Source: Lachnospiraceae bacterium UBA7784
GTDB taxonomy: Bacteria > Bacillota > Clostridia > Lachnospirales > Lachnospiraceae
DNA: 11,286 bases
Reading direction: 5' to 3'
NCBI GenBank assembly: GCA_002480925.1
Contig: DLDA01000018.1
Coordinates: forward strand, 1-11,286
This document shows positions 1 through 6,290 of the stretch, one piece after another. The notes below the pieces were generated by a model. It was given only the letters and a program-made list of their open reading frames with translations, was not told the origin of the DNA and searched no databases. The first letter of the stretch is position 1, and each line of letters starts with the position of its first letter. The translations under genes and the position numbers were made by a program.

Positions 1-49
1 GGGGATATGGCAGTTTAGAAAGATTTGATGAATTATTTTCATTATGGTA

Positions 50-77
50 TTGACAAATATTCATCTAGTGCTATACT
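50..77 (+). promoter_or_regulatory. Sigma-A promoter of the T-box/BASS transcript
   Basis: A perfect -35 TTGACA (50-55) and a near-consensus -10 TATACT (72-77) are separated by 16 bases. Transcription should start near 84, placing the whole T-box leader in the transcript. It is the only strong promoter upstream of the transporter gene. Confidence 0.85.
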
Positions 78-119
78 CATGGAGTAAACTTAATAAAGCA
101 GGTAAGCAGTCCTACCTAA

Positions 120-393
120 ATTCGTAGATGAGAACAAGTCACATGGATATGACACCTTGAAGAGAAGTGCCGGTCGGTGCGAGGCACAGGAAGCGTCCAT
201 AGTGGTATCCTCTCAGAGAAGCAGCGCCAAAAGGCATGAATGCCGATTAAGTGCTGACGGTATCCCCCGTTACAGGGAAGCGCATGATGGTGCGTAAAGT
301 GTCGTTTGCAGTTGCAGGCGGAATCAGGGTGGTAACGCGGAATAGTTCATTTCGTCCCTCTATGGCATAAGGAATGCCGGGAGGGACTTTTTT
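120..393 (+). promoter_or_regulatory. T-box riboswitch leader (tRNA-sensing antitermination)
   Basis: The leader senses an uncharged tRNA and controls read-through into the transporter gene. Stem I runs from the base helix TGAGA/TCTCA (129-133 with 211-215) through ATGGAT/GTCCAT (143-148 with 195-200) to an AG bulge (161-165) and an apical hairpin GTGCC/GGCAC (168-172 with 183-187) whose loop carries the typical GGTCGGTGCGA. The T-box AGGGTGGTAACGCGG is at 326-340; its usual form has ACC where this has AAC. Its TGGT bulge fits a tRNA ending in ACCA. By my manual fold the specifier position is ATC at 207-209 (isoleucine), just above the base helix; GTA (205-207, valine) is an alternative. A small extra hairpin (100-117) lies 5' of stem I. 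The class is near certain; the amino acid is not. Confidence 0.92.
354..393 (+). terminator. T-box-controlled intrinsic terminator
   Basis: GTCCCTC (354-360) pairs with GAGGGAC (381-387), extended inward by an ATGGCAT/ATGCC-type stem, and is followed by six T (388-393). It lies directly after the T-box sequence, whose antiterminator would compete with it when uncharged tRNA is bound. Confidence 0.9.
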
Positions 394-437
394 CATCCCC
401 TCCTCTTTGACCTGCGAAAAGCAATGGAGGTACTATC

Positions 438-1469
438 ATGAAAAAGCTTCAGAAACTGGCAAAGCTGATGTCGGATCACACGGCTATAGTCGTAATAGCC
501 TTTGCGGTGATCACATTTATCTATCCGGCATGGATGGGTTGGGTAAACCATGCCTGGTTTTCGGATTTCGCGACGAACCGTTTTACATCCCAGACCTTCA
601 TCATAGGTATCATAATGATGAGCATGGGAATGTCTATGACCACGGATGACTTCAGGATACTTGCAAAGAGGCCCCTCGATATATTCATAGGTGCTGCAGC
701 CCAGTACTGTGTAATGCCATTCCTGGCCTATACTCTGGTACATCTTCTGCATTTGCCGTCCGATCTGGCACTTGGACTTATCCTTGTTGGCTGCTGTCCG
801 GGAGGCGTTTCATCAAACGTGATGTCCTATCTGTGTCACGGTGATGTAGCCTTCTCGGTGGGCATGACCACAGCATCAACCATACTTGCCCCAGTAATGA
901 CACCGCTTCTCGTTTCACTGCTTGCAAGCGGAGCAACGGTAAGCATAAAGGCCTTTCCTATGTTTGTTTCCATAATAGAGACAGTCATAATCCCGGTAGC
1001 GATAGGTTTCGCATTGAATGCTACACTTGGAAAGAATAAGAAATTCAATGAATTCCAGAAGCTCATGCCGGCAGTCGCAGTCTTAGGACTAGCCTTTGTG
1101 GTTGGTGGAGTCGTGAATTCACAGGGATCGAGCTTCTTTACATCAGGACTTGTGATCTTTGCAGCAGTCTTCCTTCACAATGGACTCGGATATCTGCTTG
1201 GGTATGTGGTAGGAATATTCACAAGAATGAACAAGGCAAAGAGAAGAACTATCTCTATAGAGGTAGGCATGCAGAATGCCGGGATGGCAACAAACCTTGC
1301 AACTACCACAGCGCAGTTTGCCACGATGCCGAATGCGGCTATAATAGCAGCGGTCTCATGTGTATGGCATTCCATATCAGGAACCATACTTGCAGGCTTC
1401 TTTGCATGGCTTGATAAGAGAACTGAGGCAGAGGGAGCAGGTGTAAAAAAGGTAAAAGAAGCAGCATAA
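438..1469 (+). CDS. BASS-family (bile acid:sodium symporter type) transporter
   Basis: This is a 343-residue polytopic membrane protein of the bile acid:sodium symporter (BASS/SBF) superfamily. Bacterial and plastid members carry organic anions such as pantoate, pyruvate, other 2-oxo acids and bile acids with Na+. Family landmarks are MSMGMSMTTDDF (61-72), the crossover segment GCCPGGVSSN (118-127) and the second crossover with EVGMQNAG (275-282); about nine or ten hydrophobic helices are apparent, with a charged C-terminal tail. The start is set by GGAGG at 426-430, seven bases before ATG. The gene stands alone between a T-box leader and its own terminator, so it responds to shortage of one amino acid, and its substrate is likely an amino-acid-related acid. 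Isoleucine/valine-related 2-oxo acids or pantoate are guesses from the leader. The family is sure; the substrate is not. Confidence 0.9.
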   Translation: MKKLQKLAKLMSDHTAIVVIAFAVITFIYPAWMGWVNHAWFSDFATNRFTSQTFIIGIIMMSMGMSMTTDDFRILAKRPLDIFIGAAAQYCVMPFLAYTLVHLLHLPSDLALGLILVGCCPGGVSSNVMSYLCHGDVAFSVGMTTASTILAPVMTPLLVSLLASGATVSIKAFPMFVSIIETVIIPVAIGFALNATLGKNKKFNEFQKLMPAVAVLGLAFVVGGVVNSQGSSFFTSGLVIFAAVFLHNGLGYLLGYVVGIFTRMNKAKRRTISIEVGMQNAGMATNLATTTAQFATMPNAAIIAAVSCVWHSISGTILAGFFAWLDKRTEAEGAGVKKVKEAA

Positions 1470-1489
1470 GTCATATAGCTTGAATTCAG

Positions 1490-1518
1490 AAGGGACAGTC
1501 TAAGTGACTGTCCCTTTT
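1490..1518 (+). terminator. Terminator of the BASS gene
   Basis: AAGGGACAGTC (1490-1500) and GACTGTCCCTT (1506-1516) form a perfect stem with a 5-base loop TAAGT; the T tract 1515-1518 is short. It ends the single-gene T-box transcript 20 bases after the stop codon. Confidence 0.85.
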
Positions 1519-1522
1519 GCTG

Positions 1523-1551
1523 TTGACGAAAGTGCCTGACAGGCGTATGAT
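1523..1551 (+). promoter_or_regulatory. Promoter of the beta-helix/LUD/trmL run
   Basis: TTGACG (1523-1528) and TATGAT (1546-1551) have an ideal 17-base spacer. The site sits directly after the BASS terminator and 38 bases before the next start codon, so the following three genes form a new transcript starting near 1558. Confidence 0.75.
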
Positions 1552-1588
1552 AATCATTTAGTCAGCAATATTTTAGGAGAAAGTGTAA

Positions 1589-2503
1589 ATGAGAGGAAAC
1601 ATAGTAAAGGCATTGACCCTTATAGCAGCCATTGTGACGGTTACAGCTTATGCTAGAAGCAGTAGCTCCATGGCAGAGGCAGCACCTAAGACTAAGAAGA
1701 CAGTTACAGTTGAGCCCTCGGGTGATGAGAGCGGATGCTTGGACTTCAACGAGATAGCCGCCTACAGCGAGGAGGGAGGCTATAAGATAATCCTTAGTCC
1801 CGGGACATACTATATCAACGGCCAGCTGCGTCTTAACAGCAATACATATCTTAAGGCAGACGGGGCAAAGATAATAGAGGTCCAGAATGGATCCAGGCTT
1901 ATTACCCAGCCCTATGACAGGAATGGCTATAAGCAAAGGAAGGGCTACGACAGTGTCCATGATATAACTATAGACGGCGGCACCTGGGCGGGGACAAAGA
2001 AATTCGCGGACTACGGAGTGAATATCAAGAATGGACAAAAGACAGGTCCTAATGTGATAAATTTCTGGCATGCCAGGAATATCACGATAAAGAATCTTTG
2101 TGTATACAATGCAGTAAATGCTCATTTGATAGAGCTTTGCGGTGTAAAAAACGCCCGCATCATCGGTTGTCACATAGGCTGTCGTAAGACTAAGGATGGA
2201 AGCCTGAAAAGAGGCTGTTCCAAGGGCGATATATACCGGGGTGCTATACAGCTTGATTTCTGCTCGAAGTCGGGCAACAGGCATTCAGAGCCCTTCGATG
2301 GAACGACCTGCCGCAATGTCACTATAAAGGACAATTATATCTGGTACAGGACAGGAATACAGATAGCGAATGATTCGTCAAAGACCACAAATGATGTGAA
2401 GGTAAAGGACAATATACTGCGCTGTAAATACGCCTGGACTAATGTCAGCATGAGAAAGGCCCGCGGCTTTAAGGAATCAGGCAACAAGAGAAAAAAGTAT
2501 TAG
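1589..2503 (+). CDS. Secreted right-handed parallel beta-helix protein, probable polysaccharide-active enzyme
   Basis: The 304-residue protein has an N-terminal export signal: a basic start, hydrophobic residues 8-20, and possible signal peptidase sites after AYA (20-22) or AEA (29-31). The mature part matches the pectate-lyase-like/GH28-like beta-helix fold. A first segment with ILSPGTYYINGQLRL (68-82) is followed by rungs of the form NITIKNLCV (164-172), NARIIGCHIG (188-197), NVTIKDNYI (243-251) and DVKVKDNIL (269-277). The stretch GAIQLDF...PFDGTTCRNVTI (218-247) resembles a conserved acidic region of such lyases/hydrolases, but I cannot assign catalytic residues. It has seven cysteines and a basic tail, and no anchor or wall-binding repeat. 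The start has AGGAGA at 1575-1580. The substrate is unknown; a structural role is possible. It is first in a run with two cytosolic proteins of no obvious shared function. Confidence 0.75.
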   Translation: MRGNIVKALTLIAAIVTVTAYARSSSSMAEAAPKTKKTVTVEPSGDESGCLDFNEIAAYSEEGGYKIILSPGTYYINGQLRLNSNTYLKADGAKIIEVQNGSRLITQPYDRNGYKQRKGYDSVHDITIDGGTWAGTKKFADYGVNIKNGQKTGPNVINFWHARNITIKNLCVYNAVNAHLIELCGVKNARIIGCHIGCRKTKDGSLKRGCSKGDIYRGAIQLDFCSKSGNRHSEPFDGTTCRNVTIKDNYIWYRTGIQIANDSSKTTNDVKVKDNILRCKYAWTNVSMRKARGFKESGNKRKKY

Positions 2504-2520
2504 TAATGAAGGAGACTGTA

Positions 2521-3180
2521 ATGGATCAGGCAAAGAGGATAAACTATCAGCATACAGCAGCAAGCATAATAAATAAGCTAAGGGCCCGTCATATGGAAGG
2601 TTTCTACTGTGATGATTTAGGATCAGCCAAGGAGAAGGTAATAGAGCTAATAGAAAACGGCATGGATCAAAAGCCATCAAAGGGGCGGAGCGTGGCCTAT
2701 GGAGGATCCATGACGATCGACAATACGGATCTTAAGGCTATGATTGAGGCAGCAGGGCATAAGCTTATAGTAAGGGAAGACTATAAGACACCTGAGGAGA
2801 TGAGGGAGCTTAAGGCTCTTTCGGTAAACGCCGATTCCTTTATAATGAGTACCAATGCCATCACACTTGACGGTGAGCTTATAAACATAGATGGACGCGG
2901 AAACAGGCTATCATTTATGATATACGGGCCGGATCAGGTGATAATCCTTGCAGGGATGAATAAGGTCGTCACAGGGGTAGAGGACGGGATAAGGAGAGTA
3001 AGAAATATTGCTGCCCCTGCCAATACAGTAAGACTTGGCTGCGATACACCGTGTGCCTTGACGGGTCAGTGCGCAAACTGCCTTAAAAACACAATATGCG
3101 ACCAGATAGTGGTCACAAGGGCATCCATGATACCGGGCAGGATAAAGGTAGTGCTTTTTGGCGAGGAAGCAGGATACTGA
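2521..3180 (+). CDS. Stand-alone LUD-domain (LutC/DUF162-like) protein
   Basis: This is a 219-residue cytosolic protein of the LUD (lactate utilization) superfamily that includes LutB/LutC of L-lactate oxidation. Typical segments are VAYGGSMTI (58-66), STNAITLDGELINIDGRGNR (110-129) and YGPDQVIILAGMNKVV (135-150). The C-terminus has a cysteine cluster C174-x3-C178-x5-C184-x2-C187-x5-C193, which could bind an iron-sulfur cluster or another metal. No lutA or lutB neighbour is present, so a role in lactate oxidation is not supported; stand-alone members of this kind have no settled function. An in-frame ATG at 2506 lacks a ribosome site, whereas GGAG (2511-2514) lies six bases before the ATG at 2521, which I chose. 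It starts 17 bases after the beta-helix stop and is probably co-transcribed with it and with trmL. Confidence 0.85.
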   Translation: MDQAKRINYQHTAASIINKLRARHMEGFYCDDLGSAKEKVIELIENGMDQKPSKGRSVAYGGSMTIDNTDLKAMIEAAGHKLIVREDYKTPEEMRELKALSVNADSFIMSTNAITLDGELINIDGRGNRLSFMIYGPDQVIILAGMNKVVTGVEDGIRRVRNIAAPANTVRLGCDTPCALTGQCANCLKNTICDQIVVTRASMIPGRIKVVLFGEEAGY

Positions 3181-3202
3181 TAAGTGAAAGGACATAAGGG
3201 AA

Positions 3203-3736
3203 ATGCTAGGCATAGTTTTACATGAGCCGGAAATCCCGTTTAATACCGGAGCCATCGGCCGGACCTGTGTGGCTACAGGCTCATCGCTCCATCTTATATA
3301 TCCACTGGGATTTGCGCTAAGTGATAAATATATAAAGAGAGCCGGCATGGATTACTGGTCCAGGCTTGATCTGCATAAGTACAATGATTATGAGGATTTT
3401 ATAGAAAGACATAGTAATCTTTGCTTTAATAATGAGGGAGAGTCAGGCTCTAAAAAGCTCTGGTTTGCAACTACAAAGGCCAGACAATGCTACTCGGATG
3501 TGAGTTTCGGAAAGGATGATATGATCATGTTCGGAAAGGAGTCTGCCGGGATCCCTGAGGAAATACTGATAAGGCATCCGGATTCATGTATCAGGATCCC
3601 AATGATTGGAGAAACCCGTTCCCTTAATCTGTCGAACTCGGTTGCCATAGTGCTCTATGAAGCACTGCGTCAGAACGGCTTTGCCGGGCTTAACGAAAAG
3701 GGCCAGCTTCACCGGCTTAGCTGGGACTTAAGATAG
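3203..3736 (+). CDS. trmL: tRNA (cytidine/uridine-34 2'-O)-methyltransferase TrmL
   Basis: TrmL is a SPOUT-class enzyme that uses S-adenosylmethionine to 2'-O-methylate the wobble nucleotide of tRNA-Leu species, aiding codon reading. The 177-residue protein shows the whole family signature: PEIPFNTGAIGRTCVATG (9-26) with the RNA-binding Asn/Arg region, MIMFGKESAGIPEEIL (107-122) and the knotted C-terminal cofactor site IPMIGETRSLNLSNSVAIVLYEAL (132-155). It is slightly longer than the roughly 155-160 residues common in the family because of an insert around residues 70-85 (SNLCFNNEGESGSK). It starts 22 bases after the LUD stop with AAGGG at 3196-3200, only a few bases before ATG, or the AAAGGAC at 3187-3193. 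Probably the last gene of the operon, although no terminator follows. Confidence 0.93.
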   Translation: MLGIVLHEPEIPFNTGAIGRTCVATGSSLHLIYPLGFALSDKYIKRAGMDYWSRLDLHKYNDYEDFIERHSNLCFNNEGESGSKKLWFATTKARQCYSDVSFGKDDMIMFGKESAGIPEEILIRHPDSCIRIPMIGETRSLNLSNSVAIVLYEALRQNGFAGLNEKGQLHRLSWDLR

Positions 3737-3742
3737 TTTTTC

Positions 3743-3771
3743 TTGACATGTTTCTTCAAAAATAATAAGGT
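3743..3771 (+). promoter_or_regulatory. Possible promoter for the ion transporter operon
   Basis: A perfect TTGACA (3743-3748) is followed after 17 bases by a weak -10 TAAGGT (3766-3771). No terminator separates trmL from the transporter, so read-through could also contribute. Confidence 0.5.
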
Positions 3772-3782
3772 AGTAGCTGGCA

Positions 3783-3799
3783 GATTTCCGGGTGAAATC
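3783..3799 (+). repeat. Inverted repeat in the transporter leader
   Basis: GATTTC (3783-3788) and GAAATC (3794-3799) are perfect inverted arms with a 5-base CGGGT loop, 25 bases before the start codon. No T run follows, so it is not a terminator. It would lie in the mRNA leader of a transcript from the 3743-3771 promoter, and could be an operator or a leader hairpin. The short arms mean chance cannot be excluded. Confidence 0.4.
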
Positions 3800-3824
3800 C
3801 GAATGGTTTTATGGAGGTAATAAA

Positions 3825-5171
3825 ATGAGTGTTCCTATATGGATGTGTATCCCATTTGCGGGATTGCTGCTCTGTGTAGCGCTTTTTCCGCTTTTCGCAG
3901 GAGAATGGTGGGAGAAGCACGAGGGGTTGGTGGTCGCACTGTGGTCAGTTGCTGTGATAGTGATCTTCGGGGCCAGATTTGGCGCAGGCGCTGCTGTAAA
4001 GACCGTAGTATCATGTATAGCAAATGACTACCTGACCTTTATCATCCTTTTGTTCGGGCTGTACTGTGTAGCAGGAAATATTTCCTTTACGGGAGATCTG
4101 GCAGGCTCACCGGGAGTGAATGTCGTTCTGCTTGCTATAGGAACACTTCTTTCAAGCCTTATTGGTACGACAGGATCATCAATGCTTATGATCCGTCCTG
4201 TGATCAAGATGAATGGCTGGAGGAAGAGAAAGTCACAGATCATGATATTCTTCATCTTCCTTGTGTCAAATATAGGAGGATGCCTGACTCCTATGGGAGA
4301 TCCTCCGCTTCTTATGGGATTCATGAGAGGGGTTCCTTTCTTCTGGAGCCTGCATCTATTCCCTGTCCTTATAGTAAATATGATCCTTCTGCTTACTATA
4401 TTCTATTATATAGACAGAAAGGCCTACAGGGCTGATATAGCAGAGGGACGGATGCCGGATCTGCATTCTACGACTACAAAGATCAGCTTCAGCGGACTTC
4501 ATAACCTGATTTTTCTCGTGATGATAGTGGCGGGAGTTATCCTGAGCGGATCTCTGCCGGGCATGAAGGCATTTCAGAACAGTGACGGCTCGGTAAAGGG
4601 TATATCACTTCCGGGAGGCGACACACTGGGGTGGCCATCGATCATAGAGGTGGCTATTATTCTTCTGGCTGCTTTTCTGTCATTTAAGACAACTGACAAG
4701 GAGGTCCGTACCAGGAACCATTTCACCTGGGGCGCTATCCAGGAGGTGGCAGTGCTTTTCATAGGTATCTTCCTTACCATGCAGCCAGCACTTATGCTTC
4801 TTAAAGACAAGGGAGGCGACCTGGGACTTACGACTCCTGTTCAGATGTTCTTCTCAACAGGGGCGCTCTCAAGCTTCCTTGACAATACACCTACATATCT
4901 GGTCTTCCTTACGACAGCAGGTGCTCTTGGGTTTAAGAGCGGACTTCATACGGCGCTTGGCGTGATACCGATGAAGATGCTTACCGCTATATCATGCGGT
5001 GCCGTCTTCATGGGAGCTAATACCTATATAGGTAACGCTCCAAACTTCATGGTCAAGTCCATGTCAGACGAGAACGGTGTTTCGATGCCATCATTCTTCG
5101 GATACATGAAGTGGTCAATTAGTATACTGATACCGGTGTTCATCCTTGATGCACTGATATTCTTCATTTAG
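3825..5171 (+). CDS. Ion-transporter superfamily membrane protein (NhaD/citrate type), probable Na+/H+ antiporter
   Basis: This 448-residue integral membrane protein has about eleven or twelve hydrophobic segments in two homologous halves, each with a re-entrant polar motif. The first half has GTTGSSMLMIRP (114-125) and NIGGCLTPMGDPP (149-161); the second has SSFLDNTPTY (349-358) and NTYIGNAPN (399-407). These are hallmarks of the NhaD/ArsB/citrate (ion transporter) superfamily, and bacterial members with this pattern are usually called sodium:proton antiporters; a dicarboxylate or citrate substrate cannot be ruled out. An upstream in-frame GTG at 3792 has no ribosome site, while GGAGG (3813-3817) precedes the chosen ATG by seven bases. 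The next gene, a kinase-like protein, begins 14 bases after the stop, so the two are clearly co-transcribed. Confidence 0.85.
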   Translation: MSVPIWMCIPFAGLLLCVALFPLFAGEWWEKHEGLVVALWSVAVIVIFGARFGAGAAVKTVVSCIANDYLTFIILLFGLYCVAGNISFTGDLAGSPGVNVVLLAIGTLLSSLIGTTGSSMLMIRPVIKMNGWRKRKSQIMIFFIFLVSNIGGCLTPMGDPPLLMGFMRGVPFFWSLHLFPVLIVNMILLLTIFYYIDRKAYRADIAEGRMPDLHSTTTKISFSGLHNLIFLVMIVAGVILSGSLPGMKAFQNSDGSVKGISLPGGDTLGWPSIIEVAIILLAAFLSFKTTDKEVRTRNHFTWGAIQEVAVLFIGIFLTMQPALMLLKDKGGDLGLTTPVQMFFSTGALSSFLDNTPTYLVFLTTAGALGFKSGLHTALGVIPMKMLTAISCGAVFMGANTYIGNAPNFMVKSMSDENGVSMPSFFGYMKWSISILIPVFILDALIFFI

Positions 5172-5185
5172 AAAGGCGGTATTAT

Positions 5186-6202
5186 ATGTCAGACAAGAAT
5201 GAAGCGATCAGACTCGCAAAGAGAATATATGACCTTGATGAAAAAGCCTATCGTGCTTCAGGCTCTGCCCTGGGCCATGTATATACCGGTGACAGGAAGG
5301 CCAGGATTGATGAGATCATAAGGTGCATGGAGACACCTGAGGTACGCTTTAACCTCAGGCAGCAGCTGGCTCTTATCGGAAACATGGCTCATACCATAGA
5401 AGACGACGATGAGAGAGAGAAGGTGCTGGGGGAGTACGAGGATGTGATAAAGGATTTTCATGAGTTCATCGATAAGAACGGCGGTCCTTCCGGTATCATG
5501 GATCCTATTATCGCAAGCTTAAACTCCCTTACCTTAAAGAACAGGATGGAGAAGCAGCATCTTATCATCTGCATCAGCCGTTCAAGTGCCTCAGGAGGAA
5601 GCCATGTGGGACTGGAGCTCGCTGAGAAGCTTAATATCGATTATCTGGATTCGCGCATAATTGAGAATATGATAAAAAAGCTCGAGGTGACGGAGGACAT
5701 AGAGAAGGCTACATCTGAGATCCCTGAATCCGAGGGCAGCAGCGCTGATATAGATGAGGAGATTCTGTCTTTTGAAAACACATCAAAGATCAGGAAGTTT
5801 ATCCACAGGAAAAACAGATATCACGGACTGAACTATCTGGATGCAAGCTTTTTCCGTATGACTGAGATCATCACGGCTCTGGCAAAGGAGCAGGATTTCG
5901 TTATCGTTGGTCGTGCTGCTGACAGGATTCTGACGAATAACAGGATTCCTCACATCAGCATCTTTATCACGGCACCTTTCGAGTCGAGGATCACCAGGGT
6001 TCAGAAGATAAGAGGCTGTGACAGAAGGACAGCCAGGAAGATTCTGAAGGCTGCGGATAATATTCATGCGAGATATTATAACTACTACACCGGTCTTAAA
6101 TGGGGTGATGCGAATAACTATGACCTCTGCCTTAACAGCGCAAGCTACGGAATAGATGGCTGTGTAAAGCTTATCATGAACCTGCTTGAGCCGGTAAAGT
6201 AG
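5186..6202 (+). CDS. Cytidylate-kinase-like P-loop protein with extra N-terminal domain
   Basis: Residues 125-335 of this 338-residue protein match the cytidylate-kinase-like group (AAA_26 type). IICISRSSASGGSHVG (127-142) is the phosphate-binding loop, followed by LAEKLNIDYLDSRII (145-159), FVIVGRAADRIL (238-249), HISIFITAPFESRITRV (256-272) and the arginine-rich lid-like GCDRRTARKILKAAD (277-291). The loop reads SASGGSHVG where relatives usually have GSGGREIG, so it is diverged but keeps the Gly-Gly. About 125 N-terminal residues form an acidic helical domain that I do not recognise; ordinary Cmk lacks it. This is not the housekeeping cytidylate kinase, and the substrate is unknown. It is the second gene of a pair with the ion transporter (14-base gap, AAAGGCGG at 5172-5179) and precedes a strong terminator, suggesting a nucleotide-linked role in transporter function or control; that link is inference. 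Confidence 0.78.
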   Translation: MSDKNEAIRLAKRIYDLDEKAYRASGSALGHVYTGDRKARIDEIIRCMETPEVRFNLRQQLALIGNMAHTIEDDDEREKVLGEYEDVIKDFHEFIDKNGGPSGIMDPIIASLNSLTLKNRMEKQHLIICISRSSASGGSHVGLELAEKLNIDYLDSRIIENMIKKLEVTEDIEKATSEIPESEGSSADIDEEILSFENTSKIRKFIHRKNRYHGLNYLDASFFRMTEIITALAKEQDFVIVGRAADRILTNNRIPHISIFITAPFESRITRVQKIRGCDRRTARKILKAADNIHARYYNYYTGLKWGDANNYDLCLNSASYGIDGCVKLIMNLLEPVK

Positions 6203-6223
6203 GAAGAAACAGTAAAAAGGGAG

Positions 6224-6253
6224 CAGAGCTATGACTAGTAGCTCTGTTTTTTT
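6224..6253 (+). terminator. Strong intrinsic terminator after the kinase-like gene
   Basis: CAGAGCTA (6224-6231) pairs perfectly with TAGCTCTG (6239-6246) around a 7-base loop and is followed by seven T (6247-6253). It lies 21 bases after the stop codon and separates the transporter operon from the secreted hydrolase gene. Confidence 0.92.
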
Positions 6254-6290
6254 GGATAAGCAGATGATATGCAAAAGAAAGGATTTCAAG

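Noticed and set aside
1..42. A possible minus-strand gene starting with ATG at 40-42 (MKIIHQ...).
   Set aside because: It has no ribosome site, the frame runs off the window after 14 codons, and the opposite strand holds the promoter.
3..53. A 16-codon open stretch ending in TGA at 51-53, as the tail of an upstream gene.
   Set aside because: It is too short to judge, its stop overlaps the TTGACA promoter element, and nothing identifies a protein family.
374..649. A 91-codon plus-strand reading frame over the T-box terminator and BASS start.
   Set aside because: It begins in the terminator hairpin, lacks a ribosome site and overlaps the clear BASS gene in another frame.
1562..2284. A 240-codon minus-strand open frame opposite the beta-helix gene.
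   Set aside because: It has no recognisable domain; the plus-strand protein has a signal peptide, a beta-helix pattern, a ribosome site and a promoter, so this is a shadow.
3783..3824. A sodium- or pH-responsive riboswitch in front of the ion transporter.
   Set aside because: The leader is only about 50 bases with one 6-base-pair hairpin, too small for known riboswitch classes of such genes.
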